Shown one piece after another: positions 45,854 through 57,175 of a DNA stretch of 64,000 nt. Numbering within the stretch: the stretch's first letter is position 1; each line of letters opens with the position of its first letter. Location of the stretch: positions 6,088,501 to 6,152,500 of the forward strand of contig NC_059558.1 of assembly GCF_905220415.1 (NCBI RefSeq), read 5' to 3'. The position numbers and the translations under genes were made by a program. The notes under the pieces are model-generated. The model saw only the letters and a list, made by a program, of their open reading frames with translations, was not told the DNA's origin and ran no database searches. This DNA is from Colias croceus (lineage: Eukaryota > Arthropoda > Insecta > Lepidoptera > Pieridae).

Positions 45854-46017
45854 AGGGGCCGTAGACAAAGTAACAATTAAAAAACGATAACGAAGTTAGA
45901 AAAGGCAAAAATGTATGGGATTGACATACGCCGCGTTAGATCACGTGGTCTATCCCATACATTTTTCCTTTTCTAACTTCGTTATCGTTTTTAATTGTTA
46001 CTTTGTCTAAGGCCCCT
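45854..46017. mobile_element. Foldback MITE, AGGGGCC ends
   Basis: The arms of about 66 bp start AGGGGCCGTAGACAAAGTAA and, inverted, AGGGGCCTTAGACAAAGTAA. They differ at only a few positions and leave a core of about 30 bp. Confidence 0.85.
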
Positions 46018-46610
46018 AAATAGACGAAATCTATTCTAGAATAGATATTATAGTATGACGCTAGACTGTTCACTTAAACATTTTTTATATGGCTACCTAT
46101 CCCAATATTCTATCTTTCTTAGTAAGCCTTATAAATTTCCATTTTACCAAAATGTTTTCATAATTCTCTGTTGAAAAAACTATACTTAAACGTGCCAATC
46201 CATATCTATGAATAATTAGCCACAAATATTTTACCAACCTTCTATTTAAACGTACCAACTTGAGCCACATATCGACGTACCTTATTTATTTTATTTTGGC
46301 ACAATTACTGAAATATTTGTTAACGCCAAATACACGTAATTGTAAGGTCAAAGGACCCTCACACAAGTAGCGGAAGCAAGTAATTTGACAGCTTAATTAA
46401 GGCTCAGTGGGGCGTCTAATTACGCAATAAGGAAAACAAATTTAGAGGCATACGGTGACAGGGGTCATGGAACCTTAATTTAGTACAGAACATTTGATAT
46501 TGTGCCTAATTGGTTCATATTTTAGCTTTGTAAAATTTAATTGTAGCATTTTCACGTCGTTAAACTTTAATTATAATTAATTAATGTTTATGTGGGTGCC
46601 ATTAATGTAT
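46018..46610. other. No gene recognised
   Basis: AT-rich spacer. Confidence 0.4.
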
Positions 46611-46762
46611 AAAAAAGAGCGTGTGTGCACGTGTCAGAAGTGAAACTTCTTTGGCAAGATTCAAAGATACCAAAATCGTTGCCTTACTCCATGACGTGAC
46701 GGTATTGCCATGACGCGACCTTGAAATTTTACTCTCTACGCGCCTACAGAAGTTTCACTTCA
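46611..46762 (-). mobile_element. Helitron/HINE-like element, complete copy
   Basis: A-run, GTGTGTGCACGTGTCAGAAG, then the arm GAAGTGAAACTTCTTTGGC, the conserved core, and the far arm AGAAGTTTCACTTC. This is one of the best-preserved copies of the family. Confidence 0.7.
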
Positions 46763-46766
46763 ATAA

Positions 46767-47115
46767 ACAAGTGTTGATAATTATTAAAAAAACAAAATAC
46801 CCGACTGCACACTAAAAAAAGAGTAAAAATCCTATATTAATTACTCCCGTGATTGAAATGAATCTAATGATACCGCATACATATTTTTTTAAAGGGAAAT
46901 TTAGAAAAAATATTATTATGTCTTTATCCCGTGGGACTTTTAGGATAAAATGTATCCTATGACACTCCCGTAATCAAGACAAATCTAACGATACCTCATA
47001 CATCAAAATCCATCAAGCCGTTTAGGCTACAGGTGGTCACAAAGGAAAAGACATACATACATACTTACATACACTCGAAAAACATTACCCTCCTTCTTTG
47101 GCAGTCGGGTAAAAA
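46767..47115. mobile_element. 349-bp element, copy 1
   Basis: It runs from ACAAGTGTTGATAATTATT to GGCAGTCGGGTAAAAA. Inverted subterminal words TACCCGACTGC and GCAGTCGGGTA are present. By eye it is identical over its whole length to 47786-48134. It lies next to a HINE-like element. Confidence 0.85.
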
Positions 47116-47771
47116 ATAAATTAAATACATTCACTTTTTTTAGTTAAGTGGAGACTATAACACATTTAGACTGACGCAATCTGCTGTTCTCCTTAAAAAA
47201 TAACAGAAATAACTGCTAAAAGTATTAACAATCAATTCTACTACACTACATCATGATGTGGTAAACTTTCATGAAGTAATTAAACCGAAAGGTGAAATAA
47301 TAAACAAGCTATTCAAATACATTAACAAGGCCAATAAATGGCTCTCAAGATCCAACTTTGATATTAAGAGCACGTCTCTCTAATGGTTCATGCTTCAAGC
47401 TTATGAAACAAGATTATTTCTTAAATTGTGTTTTATTAACATTTCGTCGATGTACTGTATTTTGTCGAAGTACTGTATTTTCCGAGCCTTATTTGAAACG
47501 CAAATATCCTACGTGAAATTTTATTGGTGTATGCTTTGTGAAACGTTTGATGTATTATTAATGTTGGATATTTCCATTTTGATCTTTTTATCGAGTTTAC
47601 GGTATAATCTCGTTTCTTTTAAATCAAGAAAATCTTGAAAGAGGCCTTTGTAAGACCTGTTTTTGCAAATCTCCTTTTAAATGTATATTTTGTGATAGAC
47701 AAAATTATTTATTTTTGTCTCAATTTTATATTAAACAAATATAATTTTAGAGCTTTATGGAGATTTATACA
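47116..47771. other. No gene recognised
   Basis: AT-rich spacer between the identical copies. An 82-codon frame at 47390-47638 is unsupported. Confidence 0.4.
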
Positions 47772-48310
47772 TCACTACATAGTATACAAGTGTTGATAAT
47801 TATTAAAAAAACAAAATACCCGACTGCACACTAAAAAAAGAGTAAAAATCCTATATTAATTACTCCCGTGATTGAAATGAATCTAATGATACCGCATACA
47901 TATTTTTTTAAAGGGAAATTTAGAAAAAATATTATTATGTCTTTATCCCGTGGGACTTTTAGGATAAAATGTATCCTATGACACTCCCGTAATCAAGACA
48001 AATCTAACGATACCTCATACATCAAAATCCATCAAGCCGTTTAGGCTACAGGTGGTCACAAAGGAAAAGACATACATACATACTTACATACACTCGAAAA
48101 ACATTACCCTCCTTCTTTGGCAGTCGGGTAAAAACAAAGTCGCTTTCTCTGTCCCTATGTCCCTTTGTATGCTTATATCTTTAAAATTACGCAACGGATT
48201 TTGATGCGGTTTTTTTAATAGATAGAGTGATTCAAGAGGAATGTTTAAGTAGTTATATAATTTATTAGGTTTTAGACAAAGCGGGCGAAGCCGCGGGCGG
48301 TAAGCCAGTA
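47772..48310. repeat. Family D repeat split by the 349-bp element
   Basis: CACTACATAGTATA (47772-47785) and CAAAGTCGCTTTCTCTG (from 48135) are contiguous in other D copies apart from AAA, so this copy gives the empty site of the insertion. Confidence 0.8.
47786..48134. mobile_element. 349-bp element, copy 2
   Basis: Offset 1019 from copy 1, with no difference seen. It sits inside a family D repeat, which proves that its borders are those of a mobile unit and not of a local tandem duplication. Confidence 0.85.
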
Positions 48311-48486
48311 GAATATAATATCAATTAGTTTAATTATTCTTGTTTTTCGTTTACTTTACTACATAAATGCTAAAAATATGTTATGACGATTCAAAAGTGT
48401 TTCTAGAAGAAGTCTAATTGAATAAATAAATGCTTGAGTTTGAGTTATGTTATTGTTCACCTTTCCTGCATTTAAAAGCATTAACA

Positions 48487-48674
48487 ACTAGCTGTGCCCC
48501 GCGGATGCACCCACATTGCTCCACTCCTGTTGGTTTTAGCGTTATGATATATAGCCGATAGCCTTCCTCAATAAATGGGCTATCTAACACCGAAAGAATT
48601 TTTTCAAATCGGACCAGTAGTTCGCGAGATTAACGCGTTCAAACCGACAAACTCAGCTTTTTAAAATTAGTATA
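48487..48674. repeat. SINE-like repeat, family B
   Basis: ACTAGCTGTGCCCCGCGGAT start, AATGGGCTATCTAACACCGA middle, AAAATTAGTATAG end. Confidence 0.8.
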
Positions 48675-48788
48675 GAATATAGATTAAATGCAATGCTATA
48701 TAACGGTATTCTCATGCGTCTAATTTCGTTATCTCGTATCGGGTATCTGTCCCATGTGACTTCGTGATTTTAAGCATGAGCACAGAAT

Positions 48789-49160
48789 ACATAATAGTAG
48801 CTAAACGCTACAGAACGGACACTCTCCGCCTCCCGCCAAAATTAAACACTTACCTCACCCCGCACGATCAGACATAACATGGTCCATATTTTTCTACAGG
48901 GACGATACGCAACGAAGATTGACAACATTAATCAAATTGACTTAAAGTAATTTTATTATTTTGGATTTGTGATTATCGTTTTTCGTAGAAAATGGTTAGA
49001 TATTGTGCTGTTTACGGATGTATTTCATCAGAAAAACGCGAATTTTTTTTTACGCTAGTCAAAAATGTGCCAACCATAAAGCGTTAACACACACATTTGC
49101 AGTCTCTACAGTGTGACTGTCAAAACGATAATTTTGTATGGAGTGTCCGGGGTGTGGCAT
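48789..49160 (+). mobile_element. Possible P-element-like remnant with THAP start
   Basis: Around a THAP-like coding start, inverted words CGGACACTC (about 48815) and GAGTGTCCG (about 49141) occur, possibly terminal repeats. A 22-bp motif at 48789-48810 is shared with two other places. The limits are uncertain. Confidence 0.35.
48992..49087 (+). pseudogene. N-terminal THAP zinc-finger fragment
   Basis: A 31-codon frame begins MVRYCAVYGCISSEKREFFF. A start Met-Val followed by C-x4-C and then a Phe-rich turn is the opening of a THAP (C2CH) DNA-binding domain, found in P-element transposases and host THAP proteins. The downstream Cys and His and all later domains are missing, and the frame stops at 49087. 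I take it as a remnant of a P-like transposon or a lost THAP gene. Confidence 0.6.
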
Positions 49161-49772
49161 GAGTTTTGCTCGCATACATTTACATATATTTGCAGCAAGA
49201 TTTGCAGTAACTGTATGTAGTTACTGAGAATACAGGGAAATAAAGTAGCGGTTGCAATTTAATTATTATATTTTATTTTCAAGCATTGTTTAAACTTTAT
49301 ATTCATATTTCATCGCCATGACAGTATGATAGCTGAAATTGAAAAAAATAAAAATGTACGGAAATAATTTAAAAAATGTTTTAAATTAAATACCTATGCG
49401 TAATTTAAAAGCGCAGTTGGCTTCACTGTGTTTCGCTACCGTGATCGTTCTGTAGTTCTGTACGAATATTAATTATTTACTCATAAATATATGCAATGCA
49501 ATTATTATCTGAAAAACTAGTAATTGCTAATTTCCAATAATATTTATAGCCATACAAACCAACACAGCTCTATCGAGCACGCATCGAAATGATGTTAATC
49601 AAAATGTACGTAATTTTGCTCGAAAGGTTTTCACGTGAAAGGGTCCAGGCTAAGGTTTCTTTAGCTGACTGACTTGGCAACTCAAGGGTTTATAGCTCAA
49701 TAACTATATAAAATAAATAAGTAGTCAATACGTTTTCATTCTTTACCTACAAGGAATTTAGGACTGTTTGTT
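49161..49772. other. No gene recognised
   Basis: AT-rich spacer. Confidence 0.4.
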
Positions 49773-49943
49773 ACTAACCGCGCCCTGCGGTTTTACCCGC
49801 ATTGCTTCGCTTGTTTTGGTCTTAGCGTGATGATATATAGCCTATAGGCTTCCTCGATAAATGGGCTATCTAACACTGAAAGAATTTTTCAAATCGGACC
49901 TGTAATTCCTGAGATTAACGCGTTCAACTAAACAAACAAATAA
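49773..49943. repeat. SINE-like repeat, family B, diverged
   Basis: ACTAACCGCGCCCTGCGG start, AATGGGCTATCTAACACTGA middle. Confidence 0.75.
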
Positions 49944-50514
49944 CCAATCTCATCTATGTAGGTAAATGTTTTGTGTTTGTATCTAAGTAATATATTATTC
50001 TGTGGTAATATGTTTATTTACCAAAAAAGCGGAGCATTACAGTATTATAGGAGCCTGTTTCTCGGATCTAAGGAACGATATACAGGTCTTTAAATATACA
50101 TAACATACTGATCAATCTGTAAGATAGTTTGTAGTATTTTTTTCTATATTATTACGTTCAAAAATGTGGGTGTGTTAAAATCAGGATTTTTACGTAGTAT
50201 TTGTATTCTCTTTGCAGGATTTACCAATCAATTACCTATCTGGTTAATAATTACGCGTGGACTCCTGTTTTATCATCATTATAATAATGTTTATATCATC
50301 TGTGACATGTACATAAATAAAATAAATATAGGTATTATAAATAAAAATAGTTTATTTGCATCATAACACAATGTACAATAAATATAAAGCTATAACTACA
50401 ATTTGTGATTTTTTTTAAATCAATGGGTACCTATTTGTTCGTTTTTAGACCATTGAACTTTGAATCAGAATCAAAGGGTAAAACTATTTATAAAACAAAT
50501 TGTGTACACGAGGA
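49944..50514. other. No gene recognised
   Basis: AT-rich spacer. Confidence 0.4.
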
Positions 50515-50712
50515 ATCTGCCCGTCCGACTAGGGCCCTTCCGGCCTCCTCCACTCAAGCGACAGCCCAAGCCGAGGTTCGAGATCCCCGTCAAGAGAGGA
50601 CGCCCTTGCGCATGTCGCTACCAGGGTGAACCTTCAGTTCACCCCGTTGCGTCCGCATTAAAATGTAGAAGCCCTTCTGGCTAACATTGAGAAACACCAC
50701 ACAAAAAAAAAA
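50515..50712 (+). pseudogene. GC-rich retrotransposon fragment, possibly gag/ORF1
   Basis: A sharp GC-rich block ends in an A-run (50701-50710). In one frame a piece (RCVRIKM, stop, KPFWLT) resembles the zinc-knuckle part of a Jockey-type ORF1, but frames are broken and the match is loose. The two 74-codon frames here are probably shadows of this decayed block. Confidence 0.3.
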
Positions 50713-52673
50713 CGAGGAATAAATACTTGTACACCTTATATAAAATATAACAAATACTACGAAGAAAAAGCCGAAGGTACATATTTTTCAATGTGTGATA
50801 TTATTCACACCTAAAAAAAACTGTTGCCTTAAAAATTTAAATATTAAACCTCGAGTCTTTTGAATAACTACTTATATCGATTATTACGTCTAGAAACGTC
50901 TCGAACGTTCCAGAATTAAAGTGTCTAATTTTAAAAGTCTATTGTTCTTGAATTTTACCCGTGACCCGTTCACGGCCGCTTCGAGAGACAATCGATAGAT
51001 GGTAAATAAGTAAACGCCCCCACAAATATCATTGAAACTGTTACTGGTTGATGGATATTCTTTTTTTATATAAAATTATGAAGCGCCACAGATAATGTAA
51101 TACCGCAGATGATATAATACAATACTAGTAGTAGGTAACACGTTTGCGGGGCACTGGGCATGAGAGTTTACAGGATTTATACAGTCCTGTATTGATAAGA
51201 GAAGAAGGTATGTTCTAAATTCACAGATTAAAAATTTCAGCGCCAAAATTTTCACACATAAATAATTTGACATAGACTGACTTGTTGCTTTTAAAATGCA
51301 TTTGTATAAACATCAAGCACTTTTATTCGAGTTATAAAGATATCTTATATGATTTTGGGGAAAATTCACCCTCTTTTTTGCAATAAGGAAACAACGGGTC
51401 GTAATAACATCTATTTGATTTAACAGTAATTGAATTTTTATTAATTTATCATGTCGTTTTCGGGTTCCGTTTTGACTCAATATAAAAATCATAATAAACA
51501 TGCTCTAGTCTATACAGAACTGTTTATAAATTGGAATTAATAACATTACCTTAAACCAGTTTAAAATAATCTGAGTTTAATTTCGCAATAAGTTAAATAC
51601 AAACTTAATCCAAGGACATCTTAACGGGCCATTAACAAGATTTACCAGTGCTTAAGGAAACTAAACTGCAATTTCTAGAAAGAACACTTCAAGATTTATG
51701 CAGTTTCAAAAGTGGGATAGCAACACGTGCAACGAATAAAAGAGAAGGACAACGATATTTTAGTGTTTTCCGTCTGCAAACTTTTGATAAAAGGTCTCAT
51801 TAGTATGCGGACTGTTCTATTGTTTTTTAGTTGTTAAGTTTACGTGTCTTTTGTAAACAGTGTAACAAACAGTCATAGAAACAGGGAACGGAAAGTTTAG
51901 TAGAATTTACGCTGTGTAAGGCTAACTTACGGAAGTAGAAATGAGATATACGTTTTGAAATAGCTCTGAATGTGAACTAATGTTATATTTTGTTGTTTGA
52001 TCTTACGCGGGCATTAGGTATAAAAACACCTACATAACAAATTAAAGATTATAAAAAAACGCTATTTATTCATTATATATTATTATCTCAACGTATCACA
52101 CACTTTACAGCGAGCGTGGTCACCGGGAGACTTTGCAGCAAGCGTCAACCTTCCCCGTTAAAATCTTTTATTTCTGAACAAATTTTATTAGGTCTGTTAC
52201 CTTTTTATATTTCAAGCATACGACGATTTTGATTAAATTAATAAAGGTATGTATATCATTGTAGGAAATACCGGTTTTTCTCATTTTCATTTTACATTAT
52301 GTTCTCTAAACATAGGTACCATTCTATGCTCATAATAATTATTCTGGAATGTAGCCCTTTTTCAACTCTCGCTCTGTTTATAAAAAGGTGTTAATTGCCG
52401 TCTAATTACGACTAAATGACGCGTCTACAAAGCAAGCCTATGACATAAGTCGTGAACAAGCATTGTGATAACGTCCCTATTCTTCATGGAAACAGATGCC
52501 AACATGAATTGGGTCAGGTCTGCATGATGTCGCGAGTTAATAGAGTATATTTATACCTATTATTGCATCATTTCCTTGGTCTACTGTTAGGTATAGAAGT
52601 GAGAAGTTTTGAATCCTAATGAAGTTAAAGAGCCTCAAAAAGTGACATCAATTTAGAGTGATTTATTGTTAAA
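50713..52673. other. No gene recognised
   Basis: About 2 kb, AT-rich, with no repeat or exon that I can support. Confidence 0.4.
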
Positions 52674-52862
52674 ACTAGCTTACCGCCCGCGGCTTCGCCC
52701 GCTTTGTCTAAAACCTTATAAATTATATACTAAAACCTTCCTCTTCAATCACTCTATCTATTAAAAAAACCGCATCAAAATCCGTTGCGTAGTTTAAAAG
52801 ATTTAAGCATACAAAAGGAAATAGGGACAGAGAAAGCGACTTTGTTTTATACTATGTAGTGA
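52674..52862. repeat. SINE-like repeat, family D, inverted
   Basis: ACTAGCTTACCGCCCGCGGC start, TTTATACTATGTAGTG end. Confidence 0.8.
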
Positions 52863-53750
52863 AGCCTCCGTCTTTTAAAAAGTTGAATTGAATAATCCCT
52901 TTTGATATTTTACGGTGACTAGGAACAGATTTAAAAACCTCTTGCAGTCGAACAGTGAAATGCATCCATATAAAATATATTGCAGACAAACTACAATTTT
53001 TACTTGTTTCTCGCTGACATAGTTTCCTGTTTCATTAAAAATTTCAAAACGATAAATTAATCCATTTATCATCAGAACATCATAGGTCCACTTGTTAGTA
53101 ATATCTTAATTACTATGTTAGTACATAACATTATTATATTATCATTTTACAATTTACCATTTATATGCATTGTTTATATGTCATTTTATTTTTATTGATA
53201 TAGGATGTGTGTACTTGCTCGCAATGGTTCAAGTACACACAATCGAATCTGTCTGCGATCATTTATAAAAATAAAACGATAAACATGTTTATGTTTAAGC
53301 TGAAATTTTATGGATAAAATTATCCCCCAACGGGAAGTAAAATAATTTTGTAAAATGTATCTTGCCCCTGTTGAAAATAGGTCAGGAACACAGATGTGAA
53401 GAATATCCAAAAAGTCACTAGAGGTTTGGCTCCACTATTTTATCATTACACGAAGCGGGAACGAGATGACTCTTTTAATAGTAAATAGTTTTTGCTTTCA
53501 GCTCAACGTTTTATATATTTTTCTCGTATTCAATATGTGGAACTTTTATGTAGATAAATTTAGATGAAATTTACAGTATTGATATTAATCCGTGATGTGG
53601 GAAATGTTTTGAATTTGTGTAAAGTAAGTATTAATTATTTATAGAGATGGAAATAAATTATTAAAATAACAAATGTGTCTTATAGGAAAAGATTCATAAA
53701 TCGAAAAAATTGTAACATATTTTTGGAAGAAACCTAATTACAAAACTTTT
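52863..53750. other. No gene recognised
   Basis: AT-rich; the short minus frames (52875-53072, 53192-53410) are unsupported. Confidence 0.4.
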
Positions 53751-53832
53751 AAGCTATTGCTAATTCAGAAATTGCGTAACGAAAAACCTCACGCTCCCCA
53801 CTCCGACAGGCACGGAGGTGTGGCTTGAAGTT
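53751..53832 (+). mobile_element. HINE-like element, AAGCTATTGC family, truncated
   Basis: AAGCTATTGC, AAACCTCACGCTCCCCACTC and GGAGGTGTGGCTTGAAG match 12176-12337. The hairpin end is missing. Confidence 0.6.
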
Positions 53833-53982
53833 AGCTGTTAGTTGCTAGATATTATTCTTTACTCTTTACTACATCATACCGTTAATCACTTCATATCAAC
53901 ATTGAGTTCTATCATAATAGTATTCAGGAATAATTATCTCATACATTTCTTTTCATCTGTTTCAGCAACTTAAAAGTACAAC

Positions 53983-55407
53983 ATGCTGACCCGCAAGGCA
54001 GTAGCTAAAGACATGGAGAATAAATTAAAAGCTACACTCCATGATTTAAAAGCTTCGCAATCTTTATGTGAAAAACTCATACAAGAGCGGGATGAAAGTG
54101 AATTAGAGATTCAAGAAATTATAAAAAGGAACTCTCTTCTAAAGGCCGAGCTGGCTGAACTACACATGAAATACATTCATAGTGAAGACAAGTGCAAATC
54201 CCTACAAGACGTTGTGGACAGCTTCCAGCAGTGCTCTAGTGACCATGAGAAAGCTCTTAGCCGTATCGCTGAGTTGGAATGTAGCTTGATGGAAGTGCAA
54301 GAGGACATTCCCAAGCGGCAATGCAACACACCAAGTAGTCTTCATGATGAATTAATTGAATGTGGACAGTTAAGTGGCTCTATAAACTTTAAAAAAATCA
54401 ATTTCTCTTCGCATAAGAAGTTAAAAAAATATCTTAGATTAAGTAAGTTCATCAAGCGCACGCAATCTATTGTTAGAAAGAGTTCTTTAAAAAATATAGT
54501 TCAACTAGAGAAAGACAACAAAAACCTTGTTCAGGAGTTAGATAAATATCATAGGGATCTAGAATATTATAAAATCTTGTATGATGTAGAAACAACTGAA
54601 CTTAAGGAGAAGATAGACTCCTTAAGTCAAATGTTAAATGATGTGAACCAGAAATACTCTTCTGCCCAAATGCAAATTAACGAGCATATACAAGAGGCAG
54701 ATTATCTTATTAAGTTGAGCAATGACAATATGGATCGTTTTGAGTCGCTGACCAATAAATATGTATGTCAGTGTTCAAACAGTAACAATAAGCAACCGTC
54801 GCCCCATAAGTCTGACTACACAGACATACATAGTGTTAAACCCACTACCACAATTCAAACCAGTAATACTAAATACCTTTCAAAGCAGGAAATTATTGTG
54901 TTGTCGGATAATATTGGTCAGGGATTTGGCGCTATGCTTAACAATTTAGGGCTTAAAGTTACTAATGTTTGTACGCCTAACAGTTCATTTAAATATATAA
55001 TCAAATCACTGGATCATTTCAGCTTTAATAAGAATAATATTGTAATTATATTATATGGGGACAGTTTAAATATAAATAATAAGGATATTGATGTAGGATT
55101 TAAAAAAATGTTAGATATTAGTAGTAAGACTAAATGTAAATTTATGTTGTGTACATTGCCATACCTACCTGGTTTAACACAGGAACAAAATAGATTAATT
55201 CATAATATGAATTTAAAATTGTATAACCTAACAAATCATCATTGTGATGCATTTATTTACTTTGACATTAACTTATGTATTAAATCTTTTACTCTGACAA
55301 GGAATACAGTGTATCTGCCATCTAGATATAAGCGTGAACTTGCTATGTTAATAGCATATAATATTAACCAGTCTTTGAAATTTCATCGAAATCGATTAGT
55401 AGATTAG
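53983..55407 (+). CDS. Coiled-coil protein with degenerate SGNH-like domain, retrotransposon ORF1-like
   Basis: An intact 474-codon frame. Residues about 5-110 and 170-260 are heptad-rich and charged (coiled coil), separated by a basic stretch (SSHKKLKKYLRLSKFIKRTQ). From about residue 303 an alpha/beta domain reads like an SGNH/GDSL hydrolase fold: EIIVLSDNIGQGFG (block I), NNIVIILYGDSLNIN (block III), then a C-terminal block ending RYKRELAMLIAYNIN. The catalytic Ser and His positions look replaced, so enzyme activity is doubtful. Coiled coil plus esterase is a known ORF1 layout in CR1-type LINEs, but no endonuclease or RT follows here. A splice-acceptor-like CTGTTTCAG lies 17 bases before the ATG. 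It could be a domesticated copy or a truncated element; I incline to the latter. Confidence 0.6.
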   Translation: MLTRKAVAKDMENKLKATLHDLKASQSLCEKLIQERDESELEIQEIIKRNSLLKAELAELHMKYIHSEDKCKSLQDVVDSFQQCSSDHEKALSRIAELECSLMEVQEDIPKRQCNTPSSLHDELIECGQLSGSINFKKINFSSHKKLKKYLRLSKFIKRTQSIVRKSSLKNIVQLEKDNKNLVQELDKYHRDLEYYKILYDVETTELKEKIDSLSQMLNDVNQKYSSAQMQINEHIQEADYLIKLSNDNMDRFESLTNKYVCQCSNSNNKQPSPHKSDYTDIHSVKPTTTIQTSNTKYLSKQEIIVLSDNIGQGFGAMLNNLGLKVTNVCTPNSSFKYIIKSLDHFSFNKNNIVIILYGDSLNINNKDIDVGFKKMLDISSKTKCKFMLCTLPYLPGLTQEQNRLIHNMNLKLYNLTNHHCDAFIYFDINLCIKSFTLTRNTVYLPSRYKRELAMLIAYNINQSLKFHRNRLVD

Positions 55408-55452
55408 TTCCAAGATCAATAAACATTGTGACGCGCTCAAGACGCTTCTTTA

Positions 55453-55794
55453 ATGGACTGTCAATTCAATCTTTTCCCTAATATCTCGAAATACAACATA
55501 TTTTCTGTAATACCCAATTTTCCTCCTTATAAACTCTATAATTGTACCAGTCATGTGACGTTCTTATCCAAACTTCTTAGAATACGCCGAGTCCCGAAAT
55601 TATTGATTATTATATACCAAAGTGAGATATTCTCGGAACATACTTATTCCCTATTCAATAGAATATTTCTTATTCGAGGATCATACGAGGATTTCAGTTT
55701 TCGGAAGGATGGCGTTAACCTTGATCCGTATTTAGCCTACATCACAGATAATATAATACATATTATGATAACATATTATATAAGTATTACTTAA
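55453..55794 (+). CDS. Unassigned 113-codon frame after the ORF1-like gene
   Basis: It starts 45 bases after the preceding stop. The predicted protein MDCQFNLFPNISKYN... has no signal peptide and no domain that I recognise, and lacks the endonuclease start expected of ORF2. It may be 3' sequence of the same element or a chance frame. Confidence 0.2.
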   Translation: MDCQFNLFPNISKYNIFSVIPNFPPYKLYNCTSHVTFLSKLLRIRRVPKLLIIIYQSEIFSEHTYSLFNRIFLIRGSYEDFSFRKDGVNLDPYLAYITDNIIHIMITYYISIT

Positions 55795-56012
55795 CTTATC
55801 TATTACCTGTATAGGTATATCCAACGTATTTAATATTCCTACTGGAAAGAAAGAAAGAAAATACATTGATTTGTAGATACCAGTAACATATAGGTACCTA
55901 AATACAGTTATTATAACAATAAAATAATTTAAATTATCTATACAGTACAAAATTGATATAATATGCACTCAGTGATTTGAGAATCTAAGGATTATACTAC
56001 ATATTGCTTGTT

Positions 56013-56291
56013 TCAGCCGTGGGACGTCCACTGCTGGACAAAGGCCTCCCTCAGGGTTTTCCACCACAACCGGTCACCGGCGGCCTGCATCCAGCGGCTC
56101 CCTGCCACTCGGACCAGGTCGTCTGTCCATCTTGTGGGTGGTCGTCCCACGCTTCGACATCCAGTACGTGGTCTCCATTCGAGAACCTTTCTGCCCCAAC
56201 GGCCATCGGTTCTGCGGGCTATGTGCCCCGCCCATTGCCACTTCAGTGTGCTAATCCGGCGAGCTATGTCGGTGACACCGGTTCTCCTACG
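56013..56291 (-). pseudogene. C-terminal end of a non-LTR reverse transcriptase (endonuclease-RT type)
   Basis: Read on the minus strand, about 91 codons are open to a TGA at 56013: RRTGVTDIARRISTLKWQWA, then GHIARRTDGRWGRKVLEW, GRPPTRWTDDLVRVAGSRW and FVQQWTSHG. The order of W-x-GH-x-AR, GRPP-x-RW and the final QQWTSHG is the common tail of insect endonuclease-reverse transcriptases. The catalytic part is absent. The plus-strand frames across it (from 56004) are shadows. The block is much GC-richer than its flanks. Confidence 0.85.
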
Positions 56292-56690
56292 GTCCTACTA
56301 CATAATATAAGCAAAATGAGGATCGATGAATGTTTGATACATTTTCACGGGAATTGGGATTGTATGATTTGTTTTAAATTTGGTATGGATAAAGATTATA
56401 ATCTATTTATATATTGTTATTGGAGACTGGAAATGAAGGATAGGAGCTAATTATTGTGCAGAAAAAAATATTGAAGTTATTAAAATACAAATGGAAAATA
56501 GCAAACTGAAATACAGTAACAAATAAATTTCATTGTTTCTGTATCATGTTTAATTTTAATGCCGAGTCTGAGAGAGTACGGAGTTGGAAATAAAAATACA
56601 TTTCTTGTTATCTTTTTAAGCTAACTGAGCTTAAGAAGAAAATGTGAGACTTACTGAGTTAAAAACTGAAACAGATTAAGTTTATAAGTT
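56292..56690. other. No gene recognised
   Basis: AT-rich spacer. Confidence 0.4.
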
Positions 56691-56853
56691 AACTAGATTT
56701 CCGCCCGCGGCTTTTTCTTTTTCCAGCTCATGTGCTATTCTGATGTATAGCCTAAATTTCCTGTAAATTTTCACCCTAATCCATACTGTAGTTTTTACGT
56801 GATAGAGTATCAAACATCCATACTTACAAACTTTCGCGTTCATAATATTAGTT
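56691..56853. repeat. SINE-like repeat, diverged family A
   Basis: AACTAGATTTCCGCCCGCGG start, CTTTCGCGTTCATAATATTA end. Confidence 0.65.
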
Positions 56854-57175
56854 ACCTATTATAATGACGTAGCAAGTCGTAGAGGAAGTAATATTATTAA
56901 CTAGACAATAGTTAGTAACACAATAATATCACGGATAATATAATACTATACTAGTAATACCTCTGACTTATACGGTAAGTGTCTAATTCCGCTAAAACTC
57001 TCTAATTCTCATTAAATCGGTATAATTTGGGTACAATTTTGGCATGTGTAAATTTGATCGTTAATTGGAGCTTGAAGCTAGATTAACATAGTGGGCCATC
57101 TTGTATATGAAGTTTAAAATAGTATAGAGTTTACAAACAGAATATCATCGTCATATTTACGAAATTAAAAGCGTC
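56854..57175. other. No gene recognised
   Basis: AT-rich spacer. Confidence 0.4.

Noticed and set aside
50570..50585. GGTTCGAGATCC, like a tRNA B box
   Set aside because: No cloverleaf or A box fits; it lies in a decayed retrotransposon fragment.
56004..56450. Plus-strand frames of 148 and 100 codons
   Set aside because: They overlap a minus-strand reverse-transcriptase tail with clear family motifs and are its shadows.
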